From contig CAIJXA010000009.1 in assembly GCA_903824515.1 (NCBI GenBank), positions 1 through 34,497 on the forward strand: DNA of 34,497 nt, in the 5' to 3' direction. The notes under the pieces were generated by a model that ran no database searches, was not told where the DNA came from, and was given only the letters and a program-made list of their open reading frames with translations. Position numbers and translations under genes: made by a program. The stretch is from an uncultured bacterium (GTDB lineage Bacteria > Patescibacteriota > Minisyncoccia > Moranbacterales > GWC2-37-73). Of the stretch, positions 9,942 to 19,400 are shown piece by piece (position 1 is the stretch's first letter; the number at the start of each line of letters is the position of its first letter).

Positions 9942-10316
9942 TTATTTTGGCAGGTTCTTATATGAGTTAGACGAATTTGACGTGCTATTCGTAGAACCAC
10001 CAACTTGGTTAGGGTTAACCTCTTTTGAGGGCGCAATACCTTCCGACTCTATTGAGATAGAGTTGTTCTTAGTATAATCTTTTAGGGAATTAGATTGCGA
10101 GGGAGTATTACTGATTGTTTGATTCTGTGCATCGGTATTGCTATTGCTTGATTCTTGCGAGCTTTCATTTCTATTACTTTTGAACATTAGCGTAATAGAT
10201 AAGAGCCAGATAATAAGAATGATTAACATTGAAACAGCAACACTTCCCCAAACCCAACGAAGTCTGATGTGCTCTGGTTGTTGTTGTATCTCTTCAATTT
10301 TTTTTGCAATGTTCAT
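9942..10316 (-). CDS. Small single-pass membrane protein, Ser/Asn-rich C-terminus, unknown function
   Basis: 124 aa; one TM (VWGSVAVSMLIILIIWLLSITLMF) and low-complexity tail; collinear with the next gene. Confidence 0.55.
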   Translation of the reverse strand: MNIAKKIEEIQQQPEHIRLRWVWGSVAVSMLIILIIWLLSITLMFKSNRNESSQESSNSNTDAQNQTISNTPSQSNSLKDYTKNNSISIESEGIAPSKEVNPNQVGGSTNSTSNSSNSYKNLPK

Positions 10317-10324
10317 ATTTTTGA

Positions 10325-10987
10325 TTAGGCCTCATGATCCATAATAACAACTTCCATGCTCTTACCTTCCAGCTCTTTTTTCTTAATATTTAACTTGGTA
10401 ACCTTGTCTCCGGGGCAATTTCCCATTTCGTTGCAGAATTTTTGTAAATCATCTATTTCAAGAGTGCTGCCAGTCAACTTATAGTGCATCGGAATTACAA
10501 TAGCTGGTTCTATTTTTCTAATCAATTCAGTTGCTTTTTTGCCATCAATTGTGTAATTTCCACCAACTGGAATAAAAAGAACATCTACGCCGTCAATTTC
10601 TTCTAATTGCTTCCCATTGAGTTCGCCACCAATATCTCCGAGGTGACAAATCTTGAGCTCCTCGCTTTCAATTATGAAGATAGTGGAGCGCCCCCTCATA
10701 ACACCTTCTTGTGAATCATGAAAGGAGTCTATGCCTACCACGTTAATACCCTTGACTGCATATTCACCAGGCGTGTTTATGACAACAGGCTCACCCTTAA
10801 GAGCTTCAATGTTATTGTGATCATGATGATCATGTGAAACAAAAACAACATCAGCCTGACCTTGTGGTGGCTTTATTCCTAATTCTTTTCCGAAGGGATC
10901 AAAAAAAAGCGTAATATCTTCGGTTGCTCGTCCGCCTGGCTTACTGGTTATTTTGAAGCATGAATGACCATAATATTGAATAAGCAT
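10325..10987 (-). CDS. MBL-fold metal-dependent hydrolase (UlaG-like)
   Basis: MLIQYYGHSCFKI ... VVFVSHDHHDHNN ... HLGDIGGEL ... IPMHYK: metallo-beta-lactamase-fold motifs. Confidence 0.88.
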   Translation of the reverse strand: MLIQYYGHSCFKITSKPGGRATEDITLFFDPFGKELGIKPPQGQADVVFVSHDHHDHNNIEALKGEPVVINTPGEYAVKGINVVGIDSFHDSQEGVMRGRSTIFIIESEELKICHLGDIGGELNGKQLEEIDGVDVLFIPVGGNYTIDGKKATELIRKIEPAIVIPMHYKLTGSTLEIDDLQKFCNEMGNCPGDKVTKLNIKKKELEGKSMEVVIMDHEA

Positions 10988-11159
10988 CGTTTCTGATTGA
11001 TGAAAAAGTTATCCCCTTTGAAGGTGAAATGACTTATCAAGATGAATTATTAGTTTTGACTGCACAATTATAGTAGCATATCAAACTTGCTCTGTCGAGA
11101 TGGTTTTGCGCTGAAAAATTGCCATTTGGCGTAGTCAAAAAACTATTACCGTTTAGCTC

Positions 11160-11188
11160 TTGCCAGAATCTGCTTTAACGTGTACAAT
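11160..11188 (+). promoter_or_regulatory. Sigma70-type promoter for the S1-domain gene
   Basis: TTGCCA - 17 nt - TACAAT, about 150 nt upstream of the ATG. Confidence 0.6.
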
Positions 11189-11200
11189 AGTTAGGCAATT

Positions 11201-11257
11201 AATTATTTAAGAAAATTTAATAGTGAAATGCTTTAATTTCACGGTTTTTAAATAATT
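11201..11257 (+). promoter_or_regulatory. Nested hairpin in the 5' leader of the S1-domain gene
   Basis: Outer AATTATTTAA/TTAAATAATT, inner GTGAAAT/ATTTCAC; a second hairpin AACAAGT-gcgct-ACTTGTT lies just before the start codon. Confidence 0.55.
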
Positions 11258-11345
11258 TTCTCTTGCAAAGGAAAATTTTTGCGTTAATAGCGCTATTTAA
11301 TAATTAACAAACAAGTGCGCTACTTGTTAGTAGAAAATAATACAT

Positions 11346-12578
11346 ATGGCAATTAAGAAAAAAGACATTTTAGATAAACTCGCTGAGGAAGTTGATAAAA
11401 TGCAAGACAATAAGGAAGTCATTGAAACTAGTGCTCCGAAAAAACAAGTTTTGGAGACTGAAGAAGAAGTCGAGTTGTCAGCAATGGGAACTCTCTTGGA
11501 AGAAAATCCAATTAAGATTCCTCAGGTTGGAGATGTGCTCGAAGGAAGAGTTATTGACATTACTTCAAATTCACTATTACTGGACCTGGGTTGTTTTGGG
11601 ACAGGAATTGTTCTTGGAAAGGAGATTAAGGATGGTCTTGCAATTGGAAAGGTTAAACAAGGCGATACGGTTAGCGCAACATTGACTGACATCGAAAATG
11701 AGGACGGCTACATGGAACTTTCCATTCGGGAAGCCTCATATGAACGAGCTTGGGATGATCTTGAATCAAAACGCGATATTATGGGAGTGGTTATGACCAA
11801 GGTGCTGGATGCGAATAAGGGGGGGTTAATGGTGGAAGTCAATGGAATTATGGGCTTTGTTCCAGTTTCGCAACTCTCAAGTGAACATTATCCAAGAGTT
11901 GAGGATGGAGACAAAAATAAAATCCTGGAGTTGCTCAAGAAGCTAATCGGAAAAGAAATGCAAGTTAGAATTCTGGATGCCGATAGGGATAGTGAAAAAT
12001 TGATAGTCAGTGAACGAGCAGCTTCAAGCGAAAAAGAAAAAGAAGTTATTTCTCAACTTCAGGCTGGAGATATTATTGAAGGTGAGATTAGTGGGGTTGT
12101 TGATTTCGGTGCTTTTGTGAAATTTTTGCCAACTTCCCGTCAAGGATCAACTCGAGATAGCGACAAACTTGAAGGTTTGGTGCACATATCAGAGCTTGCT
12201 TGGCAGTTAATTGATGATCCTAGAACAATTGTTAAGACTGGTGATATTGTTAAGGCAAGAATTATTGGAATTGATGATACTAGAATTTCACTTTCAATGA
12301 AAGCTTTGGCGAAGGATCCTTGGAGTGAAATTGCTGAGAAATATAAAACCGGAGATATTGTGCAAGGCAAAATTGACAAAATTAATCCTTTTGGAGCTTT
12401 TGTTTATTTAGATAAAGACATCCATGGCTTGGCGCATGTTAGCGAATTTCAGGAGGTTTATCCTGGAAAAAAGATGGACGAAGTTCTTCGCGGAGGCGAG
12501 ACATATTCTTGGAAAATTCTTTCTATTGAGCCAAAAGATCATCGAATGGGTCTGATGTTGGTAAAAGAGGAAAAATAA
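11346..12578 (+). CDS. rpsA: 30S ribosomal protein S1 / multi-S1-domain RNA-binding protein
   Basis: Four S1 repeats (GDVLEGRVIDI..., VMTKVLDANKGGLMVEVNGIMGFVPVSQL, GDIIEGEISGVVDFGAFVKF, GDIVQGKIDKINPFGAFVYL). Confidence 0.9.
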   Translation: MAIKKKDILDKLAEEVDKMQDNKEVIETSAPKKQVLETEEEVELSAMGTLLEENPIKIPQVGDVLEGRVIDITSNSLLLDLGCFGTGIVLGKEIKDGLAIGKVKQGDTVSATLTDIENEDGYMELSIREASYERAWDDLESKRDIMGVVMTKVLDANKGGLMVEVNGIMGFVPVSQLSSEHYPRVEDGDKNKILELLKKLIGKEMQVRILDADRDSEKLIVSERAASSEKEKEVISQLQAGDIIEGEISGVVDFGAFVKFLPTSRQGSTRDSDKLEGLVHISELAWQLIDDPRTIVKTGDIVKARIIGIDDTRISLSMKALAKDPWSEIAEKYKTGDIVQGKIDKINPFGAFVYLDKDIHGLAHVSEFQEVYPGKKMDEVLRGGETYSWKILSIEPKDHRMGLMLVKEEK

Positions 12579-12599
12579 AAACATTTAAATGAGCTATCT

Positions 12600-12632
12600 T
12601 AAAAAGACCGTCAAGAGTGATGGTCTTTTTTG
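12600..12632 (+). terminator. Rho-independent terminator after the S1-domain gene
   Basis: AAAAAGACCgTCaagagtGAtGGTCTTTTTT. Confidence 0.8.
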
Positions 12633-12702
12633 TGCGCTTATTGTTGCTTTATGCTAATATATGCGTATACTTAGATAAAATAAGAAATAAATTAATAAAA
12701 CT

Positions 12703-13296
12703 ATGCAAAAATCAAATATTTTTATTATTTCAGGTCCTTCAGGCGCAGGAGAAGATTCCATTATAGAGGGCTTACGGTCGTATTTTAGTCTTCAACGCAT
12801 AATAACCACGACAACTAGACAAATGCGTCCAGGAGAAGATCAGGGAGAACCTTATTATTTTATTTCTGAAGAAGAATTTGAGGCTGGCTTGAAAATTGGG
12901 AACTTCGCAGAACACGCAAAGCAATATAATGGAAATTTCTATGGCGTAACAAAGTCGGAGCTGCAACGAGTTCAAAATTCTGGCAAGCTTGGATTGTGGA
13001 AAATTGAATACAAAGGAGTTATCTCTGTAAAAAAAATGTATCCCGAAATAATCTCAATATTTATAAATGCTCCAAGCTTGGAAATTTTAGAAAATAGGAT
13101 ACGGCGTCGCAGTAACGTTTCCAATGAATATGTGGCAGAAAGAATGTTATATACGAAAGAATGGCTCAAGCATCTGGATATCTATGACTACATAGTTATA
13201 AATGAGGAAGGAAAATTAATTGAGGCTGTTAAAGAAGTGGTTGAAATTATAAGAAAAAATGCAAACTTAGAAAATAAAATAAGTTTGAGCGTCTAA
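12703..13296 (+). CDS. gmk: Guanylate kinase-like protein with atypical P-loop
   Basis: IISGPSGAGEDSI P-loop (Lys replaced by Glu), GMP-binding TTTTRQMRPGE, YYFISEEEF, NFAEHAKQYNGNFYGV. Confidence 0.82.
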   Translation: MQKSNIFIISGPSGAGEDSIIEGLRSYFSLQRIITTTTRQMRPGEDQGEPYYFISEEEFEAGLKIGNFAEHAKQYNGNFYGVTKSELQRVQNSGKLGLWKIEYKGVISVKKMYPEIISIFINAPSLEILENRIRRRSNVSNEYVAERMLYTKEWLKHLDIYDYIVINEEGKLIEAVKEVVEIIRKNANLENKISLSV

Positions 13297-13366
13297 CTAT
13301 TTTTTAACTTAGCTGGCGCAATCGCAATATATTGCGTGGCGAGTGCAGCCTTGAATTTAAATAGCA

Positions 13367-14329
13367 ATGCAATTTATCAAAAATGTTCAAAATTTTTCAG
13401 TGCAATATAATCTTTGGAAAAAAGGTTCAAAGATTGTAATTGGTGTATCAGGCGGCCCGGACAGCGTTTGTCTTTTAAACGTGTTATTTTTTCTCTCAAA
13501 CAAATATGATTTCGAGCTTCAAATTGCCCATGTGAACTATGGGCTCCGTGGTCAAGATTCCCTTGAGGACGAAAAATTTACAAAAGAGCTTGCAAAAAAA
13601 TATGCTATTAAAGTTAATGTATTAAAGTTGAACGAGGTCCCTTTTACAGGAAACCTTGAAAACAAACTTAGAGATATTAGGTATCAGTATTTTGAAAAGT
13701 TGAGAAAAGAGCTCAAGTTTGATTTAATTGCGGTTGCGCACAATCAGAATGACCAAGCAGAAACGGTATTAATGAAAATGATCAGAGGTGCCGGGCTTAA
13801 TGGTTTGGGTGCCATGCGTCCAAAATCCTCATTGATTATCAGGCCACTTTTAAAGAGTAATCGGATAGAAATCATTGCTTATTTGAAAGAGAATCAGCTT
13901 CGCTACCGAATTGATAAATCCAATGAGCAAACAAATGTCGTGCGAAACAAAATTAGACACGAAGTGCTTCCCTATTTAGAAAAGAAACTTAATTTGCCAA
14001 TCATCAAAACATTGAGTGATTTATCGTATCCAATTAGTGATGATTATGATTTTATTAGAGAAAGCGCTGAAAAATTTGTAGTTTCTGTTTGTAAAAATAA
14101 GCGGGTCAATTTTGCTGATAGTGACTTTATGTCCCTACACGAAGCGATTCAACGACAATCAATTAGGCAAATATTTTTAATGTTAAAAGGTCAGTTTAAG
14201 GATATCGAATATGGTCATATTGAAGAGTTGAGAAAAATCATCAAAAGTGGCAAGAATAAAACGAAAGTTGCTATTGTTGGTGGCTTGAAGATATCAAAAA
14301 AGGGTGCTAATATTGAAATATTATCTTAA
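13367..14329 (+). CDS. tilS: tRNA(Ile)-lysidine synthase
   Basis: PP-loop GVSGGPDSVCLL, HVNYGLRG, AHNQNDQAETVLMKMIRGAGLNGLGAM. Confidence 0.94.
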   Translation: MQFIKNVQNFSVQYNLWKKGSKIVIGVSGGPDSVCLLNVLFFLSNKYDFELQIAHVNYGLRGQDSLEDEKFTKELAKKYAIKVNVLKLNEVPFTGNLENKLRDIRYQYFEKLRKELKFDLIAVAHNQNDQAETVLMKMIRGAGLNGLGAMRPKSSLIIRPLLKSNRIEIIAYLKENQLRYRIDKSNEQTNVVRNKIRHEVLPYLEKKLNLPIIKTLSDLSYPISDDYDFIRESAEKFVVSVCKNKRVNFADSDFMSLHEAIQRQSIRQIFLMLKGQFKDIEYGHIEELRKIIKSGKNKTKVAIVGGLKISKKGANIEILS

Positions 14330-14354
14330 GTAAATAAAATTAGAAATTAAAATT

Positions 14355-16196
14355 ATGGAAAAATTGCTAAAAAATATTGCAGTTGTTGTTTTTTTGTTCT
14401 TGCTTGTTTCGGGCTTAATGGTTCTTTACAGCTCCCCGACTCAAAAACCAATTGAAATATCCCTAAGTGAAGCGGCAAATCAAATTAATGATGGAAAAGT
14501 CAAGAACATCGCCGTAGATAATGATAATTTGAGCATTGAACTTAATGATGGAACAAAGGAAAAATCCGTCAAAGAGCCTCAGAGCTCCTTGACCGAGTCT
14601 TTGAGTAATTATGGCGTGGACAAGGAAAAAATTAAAGAAGTAAAAATCGATATCAAGCAGCTATCTGGTTGGGATTCTTTTTTGCAAGGAGTTTTGTTGC
14701 CATTTCTACTGCCCTTTGCTCTCATAGCGGTATTTATTTGGTTTATGCTAAAGCAAGCTCAAAGAGGAAATTCTCAAGCCTTGTCATTTGGACTTAGTAA
14801 GGCGCGCATGACTGACCCCAAAGACAAGAAAAAGCGCACAACTTTTGCAGATGTTGCTGGAGCAAAGGAAGCAAAGGAGGAACTTGGGGAAATTGTGGAA
14901 TTCTTGAAGCACCCAAAAAAGTTTATTGCGATTGGAGCTAAGATTCCAAAGGGAGTTTTACTCTTAGGTTCTCCGGGAACAGGAAAAACACTCATGGCAA
15001 GAGCGGTGGCGGGTGAAGCGGGCGTGCCATTTTTCAACATTTCAGGAAGTGAATTTGTGGAAATGTTTGTTGGTGTTGGAGCAAGCCGAGTGAGAGATCT
15101 CTTTAAGCAGGCCAAAAAAAGTGCACCAGCAATAGTGTTTATTGATGAAATTGATGCAGTTGGAAGGCATCGGGGTGCGGGTCTTGGAGGTGGCCATGAT
15201 GAAAGAGAACAAACCTTAAATCAAATCCTTGTTGAAATGGATGGTTTTGAAAGTGAAACAAGTGTTATTGTTGTTGCCGCAACAAACAGACCTGATGTCT
15301 TAGATCCAGCCCTTTTGCGCCCAGGTCGTTTTGACAGAAGGGTGGTTATGGATTTGCCAGACATAAGGGAGCGAGAAGAAATATTGAAAATTCACATGAA
15401 AAATAAGCCAATGGAAAAAAATGTTAATGTTCGTCAACTTTCTGAACGAACGTCTGGTTTTTCCGGTGCGGACTTGGCAAACTTGGTCAATGAGGCGGCT
15501 ATTTTGTCTGTTAGACGGGAAAAGAAGCAGATTTCAAGCAGCGAATTGAAAGAATCAATTGAAAAAGTTATCCTTGGACCAGAAAGAAGAAGTCGAGTTG
15601 TCAATGAAAAAGAAAAAGAAATTGTTGCCTATCATGAAGCAGGACATGCTCTTATTGCTGCTCTTCTTCCGAATGCTGATCCTGTTCAAAAGGTTTCAAT
15701 AATCGCTCGAGGACAGGCTGGTGGGTATACTCTTTCTGCCCCAACCGAAGATAGGCATCTTCATTCTAAGGCATATTTTATTGATGAACTCGCAACCTTG
15801 CTCGGTGGTCATGTGAGTGAGAAGCTGTATTGTGGGGACGTAACCACTGGACCATCCAATGATCTTGAAAGGGCAACACATATGGCGCGAGCAATGGTGA
15901 CACGCTATGGAATGAGTCCACTTGGACCCAGGACTTTTGGAAAAAAAGAAGAGTTGGTATTTTTAGGCCGTGAAATTAACGAAGAAAAGGATTATTCCGA
16001 AAATACTGCGCAAGCTATTGATAATCAGGTTTCTCATTTTATAAACCAAGCAGCCGCAACAGCAGAAAAAATATTAATTGACAAAAAGGATGTTTTGAAG
16101 AAGATAGTCGCTTATCTTATGGAAAATGAGACTCTCGAAAAAGAAGCGTTTGATGAAATTGTAGGCCTCAAGAAAACTGCAGAAGTCGTAGCATAA
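14355..16196 (+). CDS. ftsH: ATP-dependent zinc metalloprotease FtsH
   Basis: AAA+ [22 protein letters not shown]-type [23 protein letters not shown] zinc motif. Confidence 0.98.
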   Translation: MEKLLKNIAVVVFLFLLVSGLMVLYSSPTQKPIEISLSEAANQINDGKVKNIAVDNDNLSIELNDGTKEKSVKEPQSSLTESLSNYGVDKEKIKEVKIDIKQLSGWDSFLQGVLLPFLLPFALIAVFIWFMLKQAQRGNSQALSFGLSKARMTDPKDKKKRTTFADVAGAKEAKEELGEIVEFLKHPKKFIAIGAKIPKGVLLLGSPGTGKTLMARAVAGEAGVPFFNISGSEFVEMFVGVGASRVRDLFKQAKKSAPAIVFIDEIDAVGRHRGAGLGGGHDEREQTLNQILVEMDGFESETSVIVVAATNRPDVLDPALLRPGRFDRRVVMDLPDIREREEILKIHMKNKPMEKNVNVRQLSERTSGFSGADLANLVNEAAILSVRREKKQISSSELKESIEKVILGPERRSRVVNEKEKEIVAYHEAGHALIAALLPNADPVQKVSIIARGQAGGYTLSAPTEDRHLHSKAYFIDELATLLGGHVSEKLYCGDVTTGPSNDLERATHMARAMVTRYGMSPLGPRTFGKKEELVFLGREINEEKDYSENTAQAIDNQVSHFINQAAATAEKILIDKKDVLKKIVAYLMENETLEKEAFDEIVGLKKTAEVVA

Positions 16197-16227
16197 CAAG
16201 CCTCATAAATTATTTGTTATTAAGAAA

Positions 16228-17166
16228 ATGAAAGCAATTCAGTATTCCAATATATTGAAACAATCATTTCTCCTAACCTGGAAAAATAAATTCTTGTGGT
16301 TTTTTGGATTTATGATTTTTCTTAGTCTATTGATTGAGGAAGCGGTTAATCTTGTGGGTAGTCTCCCTTTTGGGGGTAGTGTCATTTTTGACTGGCTTCG
16401 ACCATTTGTTAATATGGATAATGACTCTAATTTGCTAGTTAGTATTTTAATGCTAACTATCATTATTGGATTTATGTTATTGCGAATCTTGGGAATTGGT
16501 TCGCTAATCAAGTCAATTAGTAATTTGCCTCTATATCGGCAAATAAAAATACAGCTAATAGTCAAAGATGCCTCGCAGTATTATTGGCGGCTGCTCGGAG
16601 TTGATTTTGTTCTTGGATTAGTTGTCTTCTTTCTTTTTTGTCTATTGGTTATTCCAATTGCTACCCTATTTACGCTTAAGGCTTATCTTTTTGGTAGCTT
16701 GACCATACTTTCTGCGCTAATTATCTTTGTTCCACTGCTTTTTTTGGTTTTTTTCTTGAGAAAGTTTTGCAATATTTTGATTGTGCTTAGTGGGATGAAC
16801 GTAAAAACTGCTTTTGAGTTTTCCTATTCAATTTTTCGACAAAATATCAAAGAGAGCTTATTGATGGGATTGATAATACTTGGAGTCAGGATTAGTTTTA
16901 TTTGTTTAATTGCACCAATAATATTTATTATGCTAAGCTTGCTATCTGTGATGCAAACGACTGCTGGATATATTATTTTTGCAAAAATAAGTTTACAAAT
17001 CATTGGTTCCTTGTTGATTTTTCTTTTGTTTTCTTTCTTAAACGTTTTAAATCAAGCTGCCTGGCTTTCATTTTTTTCACAAATATCAATGGAAAAAAAC
17101 AAAAAAAATATTTTAGTAAAAGAAAGAATGGTTAAAAGTGAAATCCCAAGTCCAGAAACAGCCTAA
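16228..17166 (+). CDS. Polytopic membrane protein, unknown function
   Basis: 312 aa with multiple hydrophobic segments; collinear with ftsH; stop codon 1 nt before tRNA-Val. Confidence 0.75.
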   Translation: MKAIQYSNILKQSFLLTWKNKFLWFFGFMIFLSLLIEEAVNLVGSLPFGGSVIFDWLRPFVNMDNDSNLLVSILMLTIIIGFMLLRILGIGSLIKSISNLPLYRQIKIQLIVKDASQYYWRLLGVDFVLGLVVFFLFCLLVIPIATLFTLKAYLFGSLTILSALIIFVPLLFLVFFLRKFCNILIVLSGMNVKTAFEFSYSIFRQNIKESLLMGLIILGVRISFICLIAPIIFIMLSLLSVMQTTAGYIIFAKISLQIIGSLLIFLLFSFLNVLNQAAWLSFFSQISMEKNKKNILVKERMVKSEIPSPETA

Positions 17167-17167
17167 T

Positions 17168-17241
17168 GGGTTTATAGCTCAGTTGGTTAGAGCGCTACAT
17201 TGACATTGTAGAGGTCTGCAGTTCGAGTCTGCATAAGCCCA
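17168..17241 (+). tRNA. tRNA-Val (anticodon GAC)
   Basis: Acceptor GGGTTTA/TAAGCCC, anticodon arm CTACA-TTGACAT-TGTAG, T-arm TGCAG-TTCGAGT-CTGCA, no encoded CCA. Confidence 0.95.
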
Positions 17242-18804
17242 CATATCAATACAAGCAGAAGTGTGAGCTTCTGTTTTTGTTTTGCTTAAAGCATAAACGG
17301 GCTCAAAATTTGGTACGAAGGTGGAATTTCCGCCTTTTGGCAAATTAAAGTTTTTCAAATCTTCAAGCAAACAACTAAAAGGCTCCTTTAAAGCAAAATC
17401 AAACACTTTTTTGTTCTTGATGATGAGGTTCGAAGATAAAATTGAAAGAACTTCTTTTTTGGTTTCATCGTCGCCATCTTTAAAAATTCTGCCAGCTAAT
17501 TTCAAAAACATTAGCATGGCCTGAATGGCTTCGAAAACTTTAACACTACTTCGCTCCATATTTTCGGTTTTGCAGTCCAGAGTGGCTTCTTCTTCGCGAA
17601 GCTCTTTAAGCGTTTGCTGGTAAAGATTTTCGGGAATCTTATCGTCAATATATTTTTCCACGAGAGCTTTCTGGCGTGAGCGATTGCGCTCAAGCAAAAA
17701 AGTATTTTTGTTTTCAATATCCTGCTCATATTCCCCCTGGCGTGTTCCATTTTCTTTGATTGCTTGAACAGCCACTTCCAGAATTTCATAATCAAAACTG
17801 AAGTCATCAACACTTTGGCCAATTTCAAGTATCAAATCTTTTTCGCTCACATATTTTCTTTGATCACACTGATCAAATCCTTTGGATTTTGTGCAATGAT
17901 AATATGTATACCAATGCACATTGTCGCCATGCACCTTTTTTCTGATTTCTGCTGTCATTCGCAAACCACAAGCACAATGCATAAATCCGCGAAACAGAAA
18001 GTGTTTCTTTTTGTCTTGTTTGCAGTGTTTCTTTGGCTCCATAATATCTTGCGCCTCATCAAAGAGATCTTTGGAAATCAGTGGCTCGTGCACTCCTTTT
18101 TGCAATATCCCTTTCCAAATGAAATAGCCGTAGTAAACAGGATTTTTGAGCATGGTATAAATTGAGCCATGATAAACTTTCTTGCCAGTGTGTGAACGCA
18201 ATCCTTCATCAAAAAGCAAATCCGCCAAAGATTTCAAAGAATAATTTCCAGTCACGTAAAGCTTGAAAGCTTTTACGACATATTGAGCTTCAATTTCGTC
18301 AACTTCCATTTTGCGAGTTTTGTAATTCGTCTTGTATCCCAACGGGGGACAAGTGGCATATTCTCCGCGTTTAACTTTTTCATCAAGTCCGCGCCTCACA
18401 TTTTTGGAAAGGTCACGCACATATTGATTAGCCATGCCAAATTCCACACTGGCGATCAAGGCATTGTCATCTGGCAGATAATCACGGTCGTTAGTTTTGA
18501 TGATTTTGATAATGCCTTTTTGTAGCATCCATTTTATGGTGCCTTCATCTTTGGGATTTCTAGCCAAGCGATCAATTTTCCAGCAAAGAATGGCATCAAA
18601 TTTTCCCTGCTCAAATTTCTTAATCATCTCATTGAAAATAGGACGTCCTGGGTCTTTGGCGGATTTTGATTCTTGAAAAATTTGCACAATCTCAATGCCA
18701 TCGCGCCTAGCGATTTCTCGCATAGTAGAAATTTGATCTTCAATTGATTTTGCTTGGCGGTCTTCGCTTTCAGAAGACTTGCGAGCATAAATGATATATT
18801 TCAT
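17179..18804 (-). CDS. Large serine recombinase (resolvase N-terminus, recombinase domain, zinc-ribbon/coiled-coil)
   Basis: MKYIIYARKSSESEDRQAKSIEDQ (catalytic Ser region), CWKIDRLARNPKDEG, FLFRGFMHCACGLRM...YYHCTKSKG...QCDQRKYV zinc ribbon. The last ~20 aa are antisense to tRNA-Val. Confidence 0.93.
   Translation of the reverse strand: MKYIIYARKSSESEDRQAKSIEDQISTMREIARRDGIEIVQIFQESKSAKDPGRPIFNEMIKKFEQGKFDAILCWKIDRLARNPKDEGTIKWMLQKGIIKIIKTNDRDYLPDDNALIASVEFGMANQYVRDLSKNVRRGLDEKVKRGEYATCPPLGYKTNYKTRKMEVDEIEAQYVVKAFKLYVTGNYSLKSLADLLFDEGLRSHTGKKVYHGSIYTMLKNPVYYGYFIWKGILQKGVHEPLISKDLFDEAQDIMEPKKHCKQDKKKHFLFRGFMHCACGLRMTAEIRKKVHGDNVHWYTYYHCTKSKGFDQCDQRKYVSEKDLILEIGQSVDDFSFDYEILEVAVQAIKENGTRQGEYEQDIENKNTFLLERNRSRQKALVEKYIDDKIPENLYQQTLKELREEEATLDCKTENMERSSVKVFEAIQAMLMFLKLAGRIFKDGDDETKKEVLSILSSNLIIKNKKVFDFALKEPFSCLLEDLKNFNLPKGGNSTFVPNFEPVYALSKTKTEAHTSACIDMWAYADSNCRPLQCQCSALTN
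17256..17279 (+). terminator. Terminator after tRNA-Val, lying within the recombinase 3' coding region
   Basis: CAGAAG-tgtgag-CTTCTG-TTTTTG. Confidence 0.6.
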
Positions 18805-18838
18805 ATTAGTTTTTTGTTAAAAATTTATATTTTTGCAT

Positions 18839-18967
18839 AACAAAAGGGCGACCCTGTCTGGACTCAAATCTTTGCAGAATTTGAAACAGAATCGCCCTTT
18901 AATCGAAACGATAAAGACATAGCAAAGCATCGCTTCAAAAAATTCTGCAATATTAATTTGAGTCCAT
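18839..18967 (-). promoter_or_regulatory. Candidate attenuator/alternative RNA structure upstream of the serine recombinase
   Basis: Minus strand: terminator-like AAAGGGCGAttCTGT...ACAGggTCGCCCTTTTGTT. Its loop AAATTCTGCAA-ag-ATTTGAGTCCA is perfectly complementary (11+11 bp) to upstream TGGACTCAAAT-taata-TTGCAGAATTT. Confidence 0.6.
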
Positions 18968-19156
18968 AAATATATTATCATATCCTTTTCAATATTTCTA
19001 GTGATACTTTTCGCGTGTACCTTCCGTGCTTCTACGTCTCTAAATAGGTCTTGGCTCGTTTCTGTTTCGTGAGTCAAATTAAGTTTTCATTCTCGCCAAA
19101 CTTTTAAATACCAAGCGGAGGTTATTTCAAAATCAACTCTGCGGAAAGCGGTCAAA

Positions 19157-19273
19157 AACATTTTTCCATTCGAAAATATTATTCTTATAACGGACAATTT
19201 GCCAGACTGATTTTTTTGGATTACCAAAAAAATCAGACAGGCAAATTTCATTCTTTCAAATAGAAAAATGTTT
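19157..19273. repeat. Nested inverted repeats
   Basis: Inner AATTTGCC-aga-CTGATTTTTTTGG-atta-CCAAAAAAATCAG-aca-GGCAAATT (19196-19247); outer AAACATTTTT ... AAAAATGTTT. Confidence 0.8.
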
Positions 19274-19400
19274 CACACCGCACAATTTATACAGATTTTG
19301 AAAAAACTTTTTTTTAGAACACAATGAGGAAAAGAAAAAGAGCAAGGGATTCGAAAAAACTTCTTTTAAAAACTTTCCTAGGGACTGTTTTTTCTTCACC

